From NCBI GenBank assembly GCA_907165135.1, contig OU015570.1, positions 2,852,376 through 2,916,375 on the forward strand: 64,000 nucleotides of DNA, given 5' to 3'. This document shows, one piece after another, positions 8,177 through 18,258 of this stretch; the first letter of the stretch is position 1; each line of letters begins with the position of its first letter. The notes under the pieces were generated by a model. The model was not told the origin of the DNA. It saw only the letters and a list, made by a program, of their open reading frames with translations, and made no database searches. Source of the stretch: Oikopleura dioica. Its lineage: Eukaryota > Chordata > Appendicularia > Copelata > Oikopleuridae. The position numbers were made by a program, and so were the translations under genes.

Positions 8177-9219
8177 ATGGGAGAGTGGTCTTTTAGGCAA
8201 TTGAAAAAACGCTGGCCGAATAAAGAGCGGCGAGTTAGCCCAGCCAATAGGGAACTGTGGATGCTTCATGTGGGCATCATCCTTGAGCTTTGCAGGCTTA
8301 AGGAGAAATCCATGGATGAAATATTCATCCGCGATATGTCTCAACTCGGAGACCTTAGCGATATTATTGTCCCAACGATTAAATTTGGAATTCGTTTTGG
8401 AGAAACCGCAGTAATTAGAATTAATCTAATAAAAGGAAACTCCAATGAAATATTGGAAATTGAATTTAAACAATTGAATAGAATTTATTCCAACTTTTGC
8501 GACCAACTTTACGCCTTCGGCTGCGGACGAAATGCAGAAACGGTTCAAAAAATTAGAGATTCCCTAAATGGAAAAGTCACAAAGCATACTATTCATCCGG
8601 CAATGACTCGAGTTTTTCACGGCATATTACAGGAGAATGATAAAACAGTAGTTTCTATCAAAGCCAGATTACCTTGCTCTTGTAGTCAAAAAAGCCAATC
8701 TTTCGCGCTCGATTTGGCAGAACCCTATTTTGACGACAGAATCATTATCCCCGTGGCGACTAATAGTTTAAAACGGTCCATGATCTTTACAAAACTAGCG
8801 CAGGGAAACAAGTTCTTAGATCGCAATGAATATGAATGGACTAAAGCCAGAAGATTTGCGAAGGCAGTGAGACGAGAACTCACCAACGATGTAAATCGCT
8901 TCGAAGGGCTTATGAAGCCAATTTGGGTGACGTTTTCGTAAAAATATTCCACTCACAGAAACTGGTTTCGGTTGAAGTAATTCTCGAAAACGAGGCCGAT
9001 CTTTTCAAAAGTGTGAATCAGTGGGCTCCCAGTAAGTCGAGGAAAGAAACAAAAGAGGAATCGAAAGTCATCAAACAAGTCGAGCATTGCCGAATTTGTG
9101 AAAATCTTACTTTTGCGGCCGATTTTGTGAAAACCATTTGGTCAAAAATCATCGAATTCATTTTTAAATTACTCAGCTTTCTACTTTTTCCGATAAGACA
9201 AATTTTCTTTGAAAATTAA
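8177..9219 (+). CDS. hypothetical accessory protein in two overlapping frames, C-terminal membrane anchor
   Basis: The first frame (8177-8941, 254 aa, start MGEWSFRQLKKRW) shows mixed alpha/beta character and a Cys pair CSCSQ; no family is recognised. It ends with PIWVTFS just where a second frame (8923-9219, 98 aa) opens. The second frame continues with a Lys/Glu-rich linker, HCRICENL, and a hydrophobic anchor of about 20 residues (IIEFIFKLLSFLLFPI). A one-base slip around 8923-8938 would make one protein of about 345 aa with a membrane anchor. Position after env suggests a second surface or matrix-like protein of the same element, which is inference. Confidence 0.4.
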
Positions 9220-9933
9220 TCGAAAACAGAAAGGACACACAGACTGTATTATAAATTGTAAAAAATGGTCTCACTAATACTGTTAAGCGTCGTTTATTTC
9301 GAAAGAATTGTGACTAGGGAGGAGTCCTCCCTAAAACATTTTTCGCGATTTTTCAAATTAAAGCCCAGATGATTTCGTTTTTCAAGACAAATTAGAGTTA
9401 ATAACTGTGATAAAATATCAAATTTTGCCTTGAAATCAGTCATTTTCACAAATTGAACTCAAAACCGAATAGGCCTCACATAATTCCATTCATCAAATTT
9501 TCGGGAGGAGACCTCCCAAGGATAATTTCGGACAAAATGAGACGCTTTTTCGCGAAAGCAGAATTTATTTGAGAACAAATCAGAGAAGAATTACAGCTAA
9601 TTGATGCTAGCGCCAAATGAGTTTTTCGGGAGATTTTGTAGTTTTTATTTGATTTTTCTATTTCTAAAAAACATGTTAATATTGAGTAATTGGAACGACT
9701 TACTTTTTCATTCAGTAGAAAGAGATACTGAAAGAATCAGTTTCTGGAAGTTCGATTGATGTTGATTGGAAGAGACAAGTGATAACTTTTTGATGCACGA
9801 GGAACGTTTTCGATCGGAGTTAAGGGAACAAGGTCTTCCCTAGTAGAATTGGCCCGAGAGACTAAAACCATCAAAATTTTTCATCTAATCATTAAGAAGT
9901 AAAAACTTATTCAATCCATCTTAATGTACTTAC
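9220..9933. other. non-coding AT-rich stretch
   Basis: No supported ORF. Apart from two palindromes (9318-9330, 9504-9516) nothing recognisable is seen. Confidence 0.5.
9318..9516. repeat. two more GGAGGANTCCTCC-type palindromes
   Basis: GGAGGAGTCCTCC at 9318-9330 and GGAGGAGACCTCC at 9504-9516, matching the copies downstream of env. Confidence 0.7.
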
Positions 9934-9991
9934 AGCCGAGCACGACAGCTAAAAAGGTTGGATCGTTGAGAGCATTAGCTTCGTTGGACAT
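9934..9991 (-). CDS. candidate first coding exon of a host gene
   Basis: On the minus strand ATG (9989-9991) opens MSNEANALNDPTFLAVVLG, and the frame runs into a strong splice donor, GTAAGT, at 9928-9933. The predicted next exon is not identified nearby. It could be the 5' end of a gene whose intron received the retroelement insertions, perhaps even the WD gene ending at 1735, but the splice phase does not fit the two acceptors there. Confidence 0.3.
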
Positions 9992-10418
9992 CTCTATTTT
10001 CGTTGTTTTTAGTAGTTTCTCGATCAAAAACTATTTTGTGACGGTTTCTGATTCTCGAAAAGCTTGAGCTGCTTATATGCGAGATAAGAATCACAGGATT
10101 ATCAGTTCCTTGTTTTGACGGATGCATCAGAAATTTGTAAATTTAATTTACTCACGTCATATCAATAATAAGCGTCTCAATTTTTCAAATTATCGTAGAC
10201 TTTATCCTTATTTTTGACTTTCAAACTTAGAGTTGAATACTATCAAAAAGGGGATGAAAACTAGGCAACTTTGAATTATGGGAACTAGGCCACTTTTTAA
10301 TTAAGAGTATCAGCGTCTCAAAAATGAACTTTCCCAGGCATCGCGTTTATTAGAGTTCAACGCGCATTTAACAAATAATCAATTTTATTCAGCTCAATTT
10401 TTCAGGAAGATTCAGCAA

Positions 10419-11110
10419 ATGAGCAGAAGTACTCTGCTCTTATCGGACTCCATGTTTTCTTAATTACGCACATCATTTTTCGAAAAAGTCGACTGTATAT
10501 TATGCGCCTATCCAGGAAGCAATATACTGGATTTGAAACGACAGATTCGAAACGACTACCTTCCGCACCCCTTCAAAATCCGACGAATCATTGTTATGGT
10601 AGGAACCAACGATTTATTATCCAGAACCAAAGTAAGAGCCCCGTTACAAAAAATTCTAAATAAATATATAGATTTGATAAATAATATTCGAGAAAATTAT
10701 TGTTACGCAGACATTATTTGTATTTCATTGCTAAAGAGACACGATTCGGAAAACAAAAGACGAATCCAGTTTAACGAGTTGTTAAACAATGTCATCAAAA
10801 ATAAAAATAACCCAAAAATAACATTTTCTAATATTGCTTCATCCTTCGAAAAGGACCCAAAGTTCTCCAAGTACTTTTGGACAAATCGGATTCAGTCCAT
10901 TTATCGCACCTAGGCATACGTAAGCTTGAAGACCTTTTGCTCCTTATTATAACAAAAGAATATAATATCTGTTTTCCAAGCACTAACAAACAACTTCTAC
11001 TTTCCTGGACTCAAAGGAGGAAACAATCTAGCAAAAATAAAATTATAAGATTTAAAATAACCTCAACAAACGAGTACAAAAATGTAAGAGACGGATTTGT
11101 TGGAAAATAG
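10419..11110 (+). pseudogene. SGNH/GDSL-hydrolase (esterase) domain, broken
   Basis: The four conserved blocks of the SGNH fold appear in order: LLLSDSM (Ser block, ~10436), YPGSNI (Gly block, ~10508), VGTNDLL (Asn block, ~10596) and DSVHLS (Asp/His block, ~10890). The frame has a TAA stop at 10461-10463. A one-base slip around the TTTT at ~10874 shifts the last block into the frame 10877-11110. A likely 3' splice site (TTTTTCAG) precedes it at ~10403. In animal genomes such esterases occur in ORF1 of CR1-like LINEs; here the origin is unknown, and no LINE RT is seen next to it. Confidence 0.6.
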
Positions 11111-12158
11111 AAACGCTGTAAATTTTAAAATAAAAAGATGAGAATTTTCGTATTCTCCAACAAAAAAAGTATAAAACAAAAAGAGGAAAACACCTCCCGA
11201 GAAAAAAGAAAATTTTTTTTGTACATTTTATTGAAATTGTGCTCGATTACTTAGCTGTCCCTGACATTTTTTGTGTAAAGAAATGATTTTTCTGTAAATA
11301 GATGCTCTATAAAACTATCATACAAAAGAGGAGGAATCCTCCAACATAAAAATTACAAAATTTAAAACTTCATTGAACAAAAAAATATTCAAAAACTACA
11401 AAAAGATCGACAAAATGGTCGCAAAAATATCTACTGTATAATTTATAAGACTGAAAATTTTCCTTAAAGCAAACTTTATTGCTGTATTTTTATAAATTTT
11501 AACTGCTCTTCATTTACGCTCAATTTCTATGTTTCACACGTAAACTTTTATTGAAAACTTGTATTTTCTGATTTTTTCATAATTATTCTTGACGTATTAT
11601 TTAAACTTAGTTTAAATATTTTTTTTTCTGCAAAACTAACAAAATTTATCTTTGGAGGGAGGAGAAGGTAAACCAAACAAAATTTTCAAAGCTCAACGAA
11701 CAAACTATCGAACGAACCCTGATTTGATTTCTCAAGCCACAAGAACAGTGTTTCAAAAGAACTAGAAGGGGGTTGGATAGAGAATGAACAATTACGATCC
11801 AAAAAATGGCGCGCAGGCGCTCGTGAGCAGGACGCTCACCGACGAAGACTAAGCGACAAAAATGATAACTTCACTCACTCCACCCAACTGTTCAAGAGAT
11901 ATTAACATTAAATAAATCAAGTGTAAATTTACTAGGTGGATTCATTCTTATCAATTAGCAAGTATATCAGCAAGTCAAACACCTGTTAGCCGCCGGCCCA
12001 CACCAGTCATTAGGAAAGCAGTCTTTGCCAGTATAGTCTATCAGGAATAACCTGTTTAATCTCAATAATCGTGTTTCACATCGATACTGTTCTCAACGCC
12101 GTATGAAGGCTGAATTCGGGAAGAAAGGTTGAGATAATCTTACGCATCTCCCTCGTTA
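11111..12158. other. AT-rich stretch without genes
   Basis: No supported ORF or repeat except the palindrome GGAGGAATCCTCC at 11330-11342, the sixth copy of the motif first seen at 7469, and an imperfect one near 11183-11198. Confidence 0.5.
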
Positions 12159-13560
12159 TCAGGGACACCATTTGGGACGTGAAGGGGATAGAAACTGTAA
12201 AATTCCTCTCCGGATGCAAACTTTTTCCTCTTTCCAATCTTTCTTGTCAACCCTTCCCTCTTTCACCACCTTTTCTACATCGAGGATCATTTCTAAGGGA
12301 TATTCTTGGGCGAGATATTTTTCCTCTATCTCTGTAAACTCATCCCCCAGGGTTTTCGGATCTGAGTGTTTATATAAAGCCCTTTTATATTCTGACGTAA
12401 GAATACCCTTTTTCAATGACAAAGGAGCACTGTCATTTACAAAATTCAATGGAACAAAGTGTTTTTGATGATAACGAATTTGCAGGGTGTTTGTATCCGA
12501 GATATAGACCACAAAGTCGAGAAATTTAATCCCTTCAGGACTTGACCTTTCGACAGTTACTTTTAAGGACTCATGCAAATTTTGAAAAACTTCATTGACT
12601 TTTTCGAACAAGCCGCGCCGAAAAAAGACAATCGTATCGTCAAGAAATCTTTTATAGCCTAAAATAAATTTTTCCGAAATGAGTTTTTCGATCTTATTTT
12701 TCTCAAGCATAAACAGAAAGAAATCCGCTTATTTTGGAGAACTACTTTCGCTCATTGATAGACCCGATATCTGACGATAAGTTCTGTCTGCGAACCGAAA
12801 TGCAGTTAGTTTTTTCAAAATTGAATCCAATATATTCGGAGAACATTTTTAGGAATTGGTCTAAGGAATATTTTATTGTCATCCCAAAATCAAGGTAACA
12901 TTTTAGATGGCGAATTATCGTCATAAATTTTTTTCAATAGGAGATTAATCAGAAGAGATGTATCGCAGCTTGGGTAGAGTTTTACTATATCGAAACTTGC
13001 AAAATCAACCTCATCAAAATTGAATTATTGTTTTGTAAACCATAAGCCGAATTCTTTAGACTCACAGAGTGAGAATTTGCTTTTGAGATTTTTAAATTAT
13101 TTTGCCAAAAAATTTTTATGAAAATTTTCACAAACAGAATTTCTTGCTGAAACAATAGTTCTCATATTAAGCTCCTGCTCAAAAGTTTCTTTATGGCATT
13201 TGCCAAGTCCATATGCATCTTTTATCCTCGAAACCGGTTTGTTTCTATTGAAAAAAATTTTGTCCGCAAATTTTTCCATTTTGCGTAAATTTTGCCTCAT
13301 TTACAAAGTGTCCTCCTCAGTTGGATCGGAATTAAGTTGAATAAATTTTTTCTTATCTGAAAATTCTCGATGCATAGAGTTCTCGTATTGAGAACGGTCC
13401 AAAATTAAAATAACTGAGTCTTTGTCCGCTAAAACAAATACAATTTCCCTGTTTTCCCGTAAATACTGTCTTATCGTCCTGTTACTATTATCATTAACAA
13501 AACAAGTAGTTATTTTTTGTGAATCGCAGTCAATCTTCCTTTTAAGAGAAATTGAGTCAT
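12159..13560 (-). pseudogene. Penelope-like element reverse transcriptase, multiply broken
   Basis: Reading the minus strand downwards, pieces in shifting frames follow the Penelope-like RT order. First is an N-terminal block with LADKDSVILILDRSQYENS (~13430-13370). Then come DAYGLGKCHKE and RTIVSARNS (~13220-13140), motif A FASFDIVKLYPS (~13000-12960), a motif-B-like GLSMSESSSP (~12770), and motif C YKRFLDDTIVFF with DD (~12670-12635), followed by KFLDFVVYI (~12530-12500) and the C-terminal region ending at KWCP (12159). At least three frameshifts or stops separate them. No GIY-YIG endonuclease is visible, so it is either truncated or an endonuclease-lacking type. Confidence 0.75.
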
Positions 13561-14051
13561 TGGTGTGAGTTGTTGAAATTTATCGTATTTTTTTAAATGG
13601 CCCATCAGGCTATCAAATTATTGGAGCAAATTTATCGAGTGCGGTCGCCCGCCCAAAGGGGCCTTCCAACCTCTTTCTAGAATGTGAATCATATTAGAAG
13701 GAATTTGTTTTTTTGAAATATTTTTTACTTAATATTAAAGTGGTTTGCGAAATGATTGTTGAATTTTTAATTTGCCAAATTTTAATTGTCTTTTTCTGTC
13801 GCGTTCCTCATCTCTGATTCTTGCGCGATTTTCTTAATCCAAAATTATTCTCATTTTTCTTTTTCACAACCAATACCTTCTTTGTCAAAAAATTTGGATA
13901 GACTTTCATTGAATAATATGCGAATTTCCTCCAGTTTGCTACTACAGATTTTTTGTTCATTTATTAAAATTTTTAATCGTTCCCGCTAAAATCTTTTACG
14001 ACCCAATTTACAAAATTTTACCACTTGAACGGGGATTTTGGTAAAAATTGA
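13561..14051. other. no gene recognised
   Basis: AT-rich sequence upstream (in its orientation) of the Penelope-like fragment. A 67-aa ORF at 13786-13989 has no supporting features. Confidence 0.4.
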
Positions 14052-14688
14052 TGGTACAACCATCCCTTCAAACAGTGTTTTAGAGAATTTAACCCATTTA
14101 AAACTCGAAAATTTGAGTAAGAGTAAAATTGAGTAGGAGCCTCTGACAAATTTTCGCGTTTTTAACCCGTTAACAGGCGCGCGGCAGTCTCACGGCCACG
14201 CAGCATTTGAAGAGCGATAAGATGAGCAAAACTCTATTTTATATTGGAAATTTTTTGTATTTTTTGAAAATTCAATCGATTCTCTAATTGTTAGTTTAAT
14301 TAAAAGAAAAATCCGCATAAAATTCTGGTCGGGGAAAGCGAAAGAAAAAGTTCAGTCGGCGAAGAAAAGGGAAAGAGTAATACAAATCGCCCGCCTTTTC
14401 CCTTCTTTCCCTTTTTTCCAATCTCAGCGCCGAAAATGACGTAACTTTGACCTCATTTTTCACCCCTAAACGAATCGGAAAAATAATAAAACAATATGTA
14501 GAAGAAAGAGAAGACGCTTCTGAATCTGTTATTTTCTTTGAAATTAATTTTTCTTGTCCCTTTTTCTCGGAATTCATCAAAAGGTGCGTGGACTTTAGAC
14601 TGGCACGCGCCCGTTAAAGCATAAGATCGGATGCCCAGTTAACGGGTTAAATTCTCTAGAACACTGTTTGAAGGAATGGTTGTTTTTG
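14052..14688. mobile_element. foldback/MITE with ~40-bp inverted ends
   Basis: GGTACAACCATCCCTTCAAA at 14052 and the following 20 bases are mirrored, with a few mismatches, by 14646-14688. A second inverted pair follows just inside (AACCCGTTAAC at ~14164 and GTTAACGGGTT at ~14640). No clear target duplication is seen. The interior has no convincing ORF. Confidence 0.55.
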
Positions 14689-14770
14689 GGAGCTTGATCA
14701 GTTCTGCAGTTTTCACGAAAAGGTACGTTTGTATGCTTTTTGGAAGGTTTACAAGTAACTCCAAGACTTC

Positions 14771-14813
14771 GGCTCTGATGATGGAACTTTTGCTGTTCCG
14801 AAAACGTTAAGCC
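14771..14813 (+). ncRNA. type I hammerhead ribozyme
   Basis: The full hammerhead core is present. Stem I is GGCT (14771-14774) with AGCC (14810-14813). The core CTGATGA occupies 14775-14781. Stem II is GGAAC (14783-14787) with GTTCC (14795-14799), closing a 7-nt loop. The core GAA (14800-14802) is followed by a very short stem III within AACGTT (14803-14808). The predicted cleavage is after A14809 (UUA). Minimal stem III is typical of hammerheads in Penelope-like elements and retrozymes, which often act as dimers. Confidence 0.72.
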
Positions 14814-15009
14814 ACTGCAAATAAAACGAACTCATTTATCGACGAGATGTCATCATTTATCAATTAAAAGTGATCGTTGATAAATTTTAAAGCGACTTTG
14901 AAATTTTTTTAAAGTGTTTATTTGGCATTTTCAAAAGAATTGAAGAAGTTTTGATATTTGACCCCGTATAAGCGTGATTTACATAAACAAAGACCATCAC
15001 TAAACAAAT

Positions 15010-15490
15010 GGGAGACACTGACGCCGGCCGCCCCAGCCCGCCCAGACTGACGCCGGCCGGTCCATTATTTTAAATTTTTCAAATCTATTTTATCTATATG
15101 AAATGATGTTTTATTGTAGAAAAACATATTCGTTGGATTATGGAATGGAATTTTCATGGTATTCCGTTGAATTTAGGTTATTTGTTGGAAATAACGCATT
15201 TTTTGCTTATTTTAGCGGTTAAATATAGTTTTATGGCTAAAAGGGTCGAAATTGAGAACTCGACGGGCCTACGGCCCTTTCGCGCGCATATTCTGGTAGA
15301 AAACTCATTGTGTTGGCGGGGCCCAACTCTCGCTCTACCTCAGAACGAATATCGGACTTTTTCGAATTTTCGAAAAAACATAGTTTCTAGAATGTTTTTG
15401 TCTGGCACCGGCCGGTCCAAAGGGGGAAGTTTTCAAAAAGCGGCCGGGGCGGCCCTGGGCGGCCGCGGACGGCCGGCGTCAGTGTCCCCG
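15010..15490. mobile_element. 481-bp GC-rich-ended MITE with 8-bp TSD
   Basis: The left end GGGAGACACTGACGCCGGCC and the right end (complement CGGGGACACTGACGCCGGCC) are inverted repeats with two differences. They are flanked by AAACAAAT at 15002-15009 and 15491-15498. The interior holds a GGGCCTACGGCCC hairpin (~15267) and GTAGAAAACTCATTG, a sequence also found in the subtelomeric MITEs. An ORF at 15140-15613 crosses the right end and is not supported as a gene. Confidence 0.7.
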
Positions 15491-15739
15491 AAACAAATTA
15501 ACATCAGCTCAGAATGCGAAAACTGGTTAAAATTCTTTTTCGATTTTATGGGCTTTAATCAAGCTGAAAATGCGAAAAATAGAATAGCCTATCGACGATA
15601 TTATATAATATAATTGATTTTTTATTAAACATAAGCGAATTATGTTTTTATGTTTTTAATACTTGCCTTCATTCGAAATCGTCCACTCTAGGTGAGAGAT
15701 TGTTTTTCCTGTTTTTTGAACTTTCATTTAAATCTGTAC

Positions 15740-15790
15740 TTAGGGCTGACGAAGGCCCCTTGAGGCCGAAACGCGTCCCAAATAAATTTC
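15740..15790 (+). ncRNA. second hammerhead-like core
   Basis: CTGACGA (15746-15752) fits CUGANGA. Stem II can form from GGCC (15754-15757) and GGCC (15764-15767), followed by GAA (15768-15770) and ACGCGTC (15771-15777) with a potential cleavage after GTC. Stem I is weaker: GG/CC next to the core, then an internal loop and AUUU/AAAU. The order matches hammerheads of Penelope-like elements. It lies about 975 bp downstream of the first one on the same strand. Confidence 0.5.
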
Positions 15791-16204
15791 AATCATAAAT
15801 ACATGAGAGGTCAACATTGACTATCTTTTCGAAAAAAGCCAATTCTAGACCGCGCTCAAAGCCAAAAAAGCTAAGATATTCAAATTCTCTCAAAAGCTGA
15901 AGATAGAGCAAAGTTAGATCTAGCAACATTTTTCTTAAAAAATTTTTTCGTCAGTAAATTTTCGCGGTAGAGAGCGAAACACCAAGCGATCTCATCAAAA
16001 ATCGCCATTTTTGCCTATTCGCGTCCTCAAATTTCTCGAATCACGTGACTAGCCAAATCTTTTATTCCATTTTAAGATAGTTCAACCCTTTTTCTCGCAA
16101 TATCTATGAGGAAATTTCGTTAGCATAAGTAAAAACAGGTTTTACTTATTTGAAGTGGCTCTCGAAAATCACTTACATGTATCTTCGGAAAATCTAGTTC
16201 TACC

Positions 16205-16650
16205 CCCTTAACCGTATCTCGAGCGCGAGCACACTTTCTGAGCTCGCGATAGTTGTTGTATTACGATTTTCTTCCATTTTTGAGATAATCAAAAAATTCA
16301 AAAAAACTTAGAATCTTTCGCTATTTTTACGTTTACAACAGATTTCTTCGAAAAAAATTATCAACTGCTTTTCGAATTAAACGTAAAATTGTCCGTAAAA
16401 ATGCGAATTTTTGTCTCTAGATGGCCTTTATTGTAACAAATTTGAGTGAAAAAGAGACATTTTCTCTCTAGACCGGGCTGACATGTCGTCTCTGAGACTT
16501 GGAAAACAGGAGGAGAAGCCTCTTGAAAGAAAATAATGCGTTCTAATTGGTTAGATTTGCTTAAATTTTCTCTAGAGGCCGAGCTCAAAAATTGTGCTCG
16601 CGTCCGAGAATGGGTGATCGCAAGTGCTCGAGCTACGGTTAATTTGATGC
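16205..16650. repeat. inverted repeat, possible MITE
   Basis: TAACCGTATCTCGAGCGCGA at ~16210 is mirrored imperfectly by CTCGAGCTACGGTTA ending at ~16643, with GAGCTC-rich subterminal sequence on both sides. No target duplication is evident, and no coding is supported inside. Confidence 0.4.
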
Positions 16651-16790
16651 AAGTATTATATCAAGTTTTCGTGTATCGACGATACAGTATCGTTAGTCAA
16701 ACATAAGAAACTAGCTGGAAGAGTTAAATGAAAAGTTTGATTGCATCGAGTAGGTCTGCCAGACGCCAGAAAACTACGAGTATGTCGCAT

Positions 16791-17050
16791 TGACGGGTGG
16801 CGGGCGGCCCCGTTCAAAATCGTTTTTTGGGCCGATTTTTTGAACGGCGTTCAAAAATTCCGAAGAATATTGTTCAGAAAATTGACTCAAATGATAAACA
16901 TCGTGTAAGTAGAGGAAGTTGGCATCATATTTGATGAGTTTTCTTGCAAATCAGGCGCGGAGCGCATATGAGCTCATTTTTATGAAGATTTTTGGAAATT
17001 TTTTGAACGGCGTTCAAAATTTAGAACGTAGCCGCCCTACACCCGCGTTG
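16791..17050. repeat. inverted repeat with GGGCGGC / GTTCAAAA ends
   Basis: TTGACGGGTGGCGGGCGGC at 16791 is mirrored by GCCGCCCTACACCCGCGTTGA ending at ~17051, and the AACGGCGTTCAAAA palindrome recurs inside. The flanks share TCGCA. Probably another short TIR element. Confidence 0.4.
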
Positions 17051-17285
17051 ACTCATCGCAATTTTGAACATACAAGGAAGTTTCAGCCAGAACCAATTTC
17101 ATATTAAACCCAAATGATTATAATATCGACTGATTATTAAGTAGGGTTCATAAAGAACGCAAAATAAGTTATGATCTGCTAAGAAAAATTTTTTCCTTAT
17201 TTGAGAAAATTTTTGAGCAAAAATGATATCGTCGGCAGCCAAAAAGCGTTCATTGAAAAAGCCCACGCAATCGAAACCCTCATTA

Positions 17286-17362
17286 GCACAGAGCCTCACT
17301 GGCACAAAAGCCTCTTTTGCACATATTGTGAAAATAAAGCTCTTGTGCAGATGAGGCTCTGT
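17286..17362. repeat. hairpin, 13-bp perfect stem
   Basis: GCACAGAGCCTCA (from 17286) is the exact complement of TGAGGCTCTGTGC (ending ~17362). A second pair, GGCACAAAAGC with GCTCTTGTGC, lies inside, so the whole can form an extended stem. No function is assigned. Confidence 0.6.
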
Positions 17363-17818
17363 GCAAATAGAGCTATTTTTTTTGGAAAATTATCAGTGAT
17401 TCAAGGCGAATCTATTGGTCGCCTTTATTTTTTTCCATCTGATTGCTAAAAATTTTTTGAAGGAAATGGACGAAAAAGGGATGAATAACAATAGAGATTC
17501 TTCCCCAAAAAAAAAATTACAATGATTTTTCGGTCATGCTTTGTTTGTGTGAGCCGTCATAATCAGATAAAGTTAATATTGGTACGATCTTTACGGTCAG
17601 CGATTTTAAGGTTATTTCGGTCATCAGTTGTCTTTTTAGTTATCCTTAGCGCTACTCTCATCTCAGCAACAAACCGAAACGGTTTATTGACCGAGAATTA
17701 TCACAGAGTGTAAGAGATAATTTGATTGCTGCGGAATTTTAAGGCGTGTTTAGACAAGAAGATAAAAAAGAATTTCGATGCGTTTTTCGGTGTTTTTTTT
17801 ATTTAAGTAAGTAATTTT

Positions 17819-18258
17819 GGTCAACACTGGTTATGTCGCAAAATGTCGCCGAATGTCGCCGAATGTCGCCGAATGTCGCCGAATGTCGCCACCTATTTTC
17901 GAAAACCAGGATTTTTGAAGAGAAAACTTGTTTTTAACCCAGAAATTTCAAAACAAACTTGTTCTAGAATTTTTTTAGCATAGATTCGAGACAAGGAAGC
18001 GCTCCGCGCGATTTGTGGTAGAAAACTCACTGGTCGGGCTGGACTCACGTCTATTGCCGCGCCTCCTACTATTACCGCCTTATTCGTTTCTAGAACAAGT
18101 TTGTATTGAAAATTTAGGCCTAAAAAAACAATTTTTCTTTCATAATACCTATTTTTTAAAATATGTGGCGACATTCGGCGACATTCGGCGACATTCGGCG
18201 ACATTCAGCGACAATCGGCGACATTCGGCGACATTCGGCGACATAACCAGTGCGCCCC
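17819..18258. mobile_element. 440-bp MITE with GTCGCCGAAT-array ends
   Basis: The ends are inverted repeats sharing CACTGGTTATGTCGC (17825-17839 and 18238-18252), followed inward by 10-bp tandem units GTCGCCGAAT (17842-17890 and, inverted, 18172-18245). The 8-bp duplication GTAATTTT flanks it (17811-17818 and 18259-18266). The unit copies downstream (~25090) show an uninterrupted related site. Same family as the element at 23752-24239. Confidence 0.75.

Noticed and set aside
7469-9330. GGAGG motifs as ribosome-binding sites
   Set aside because: The sequence is eukaryotic (introns, TTAGGG telomere, Pol III tRNA); the motifs are palindromes and are not consistently placed before start codons.
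15140-15613. 157-aa ORF
   Set aside because: It crosses the MITE border and target duplication and is GC-rich only because of the TIR; no domain.
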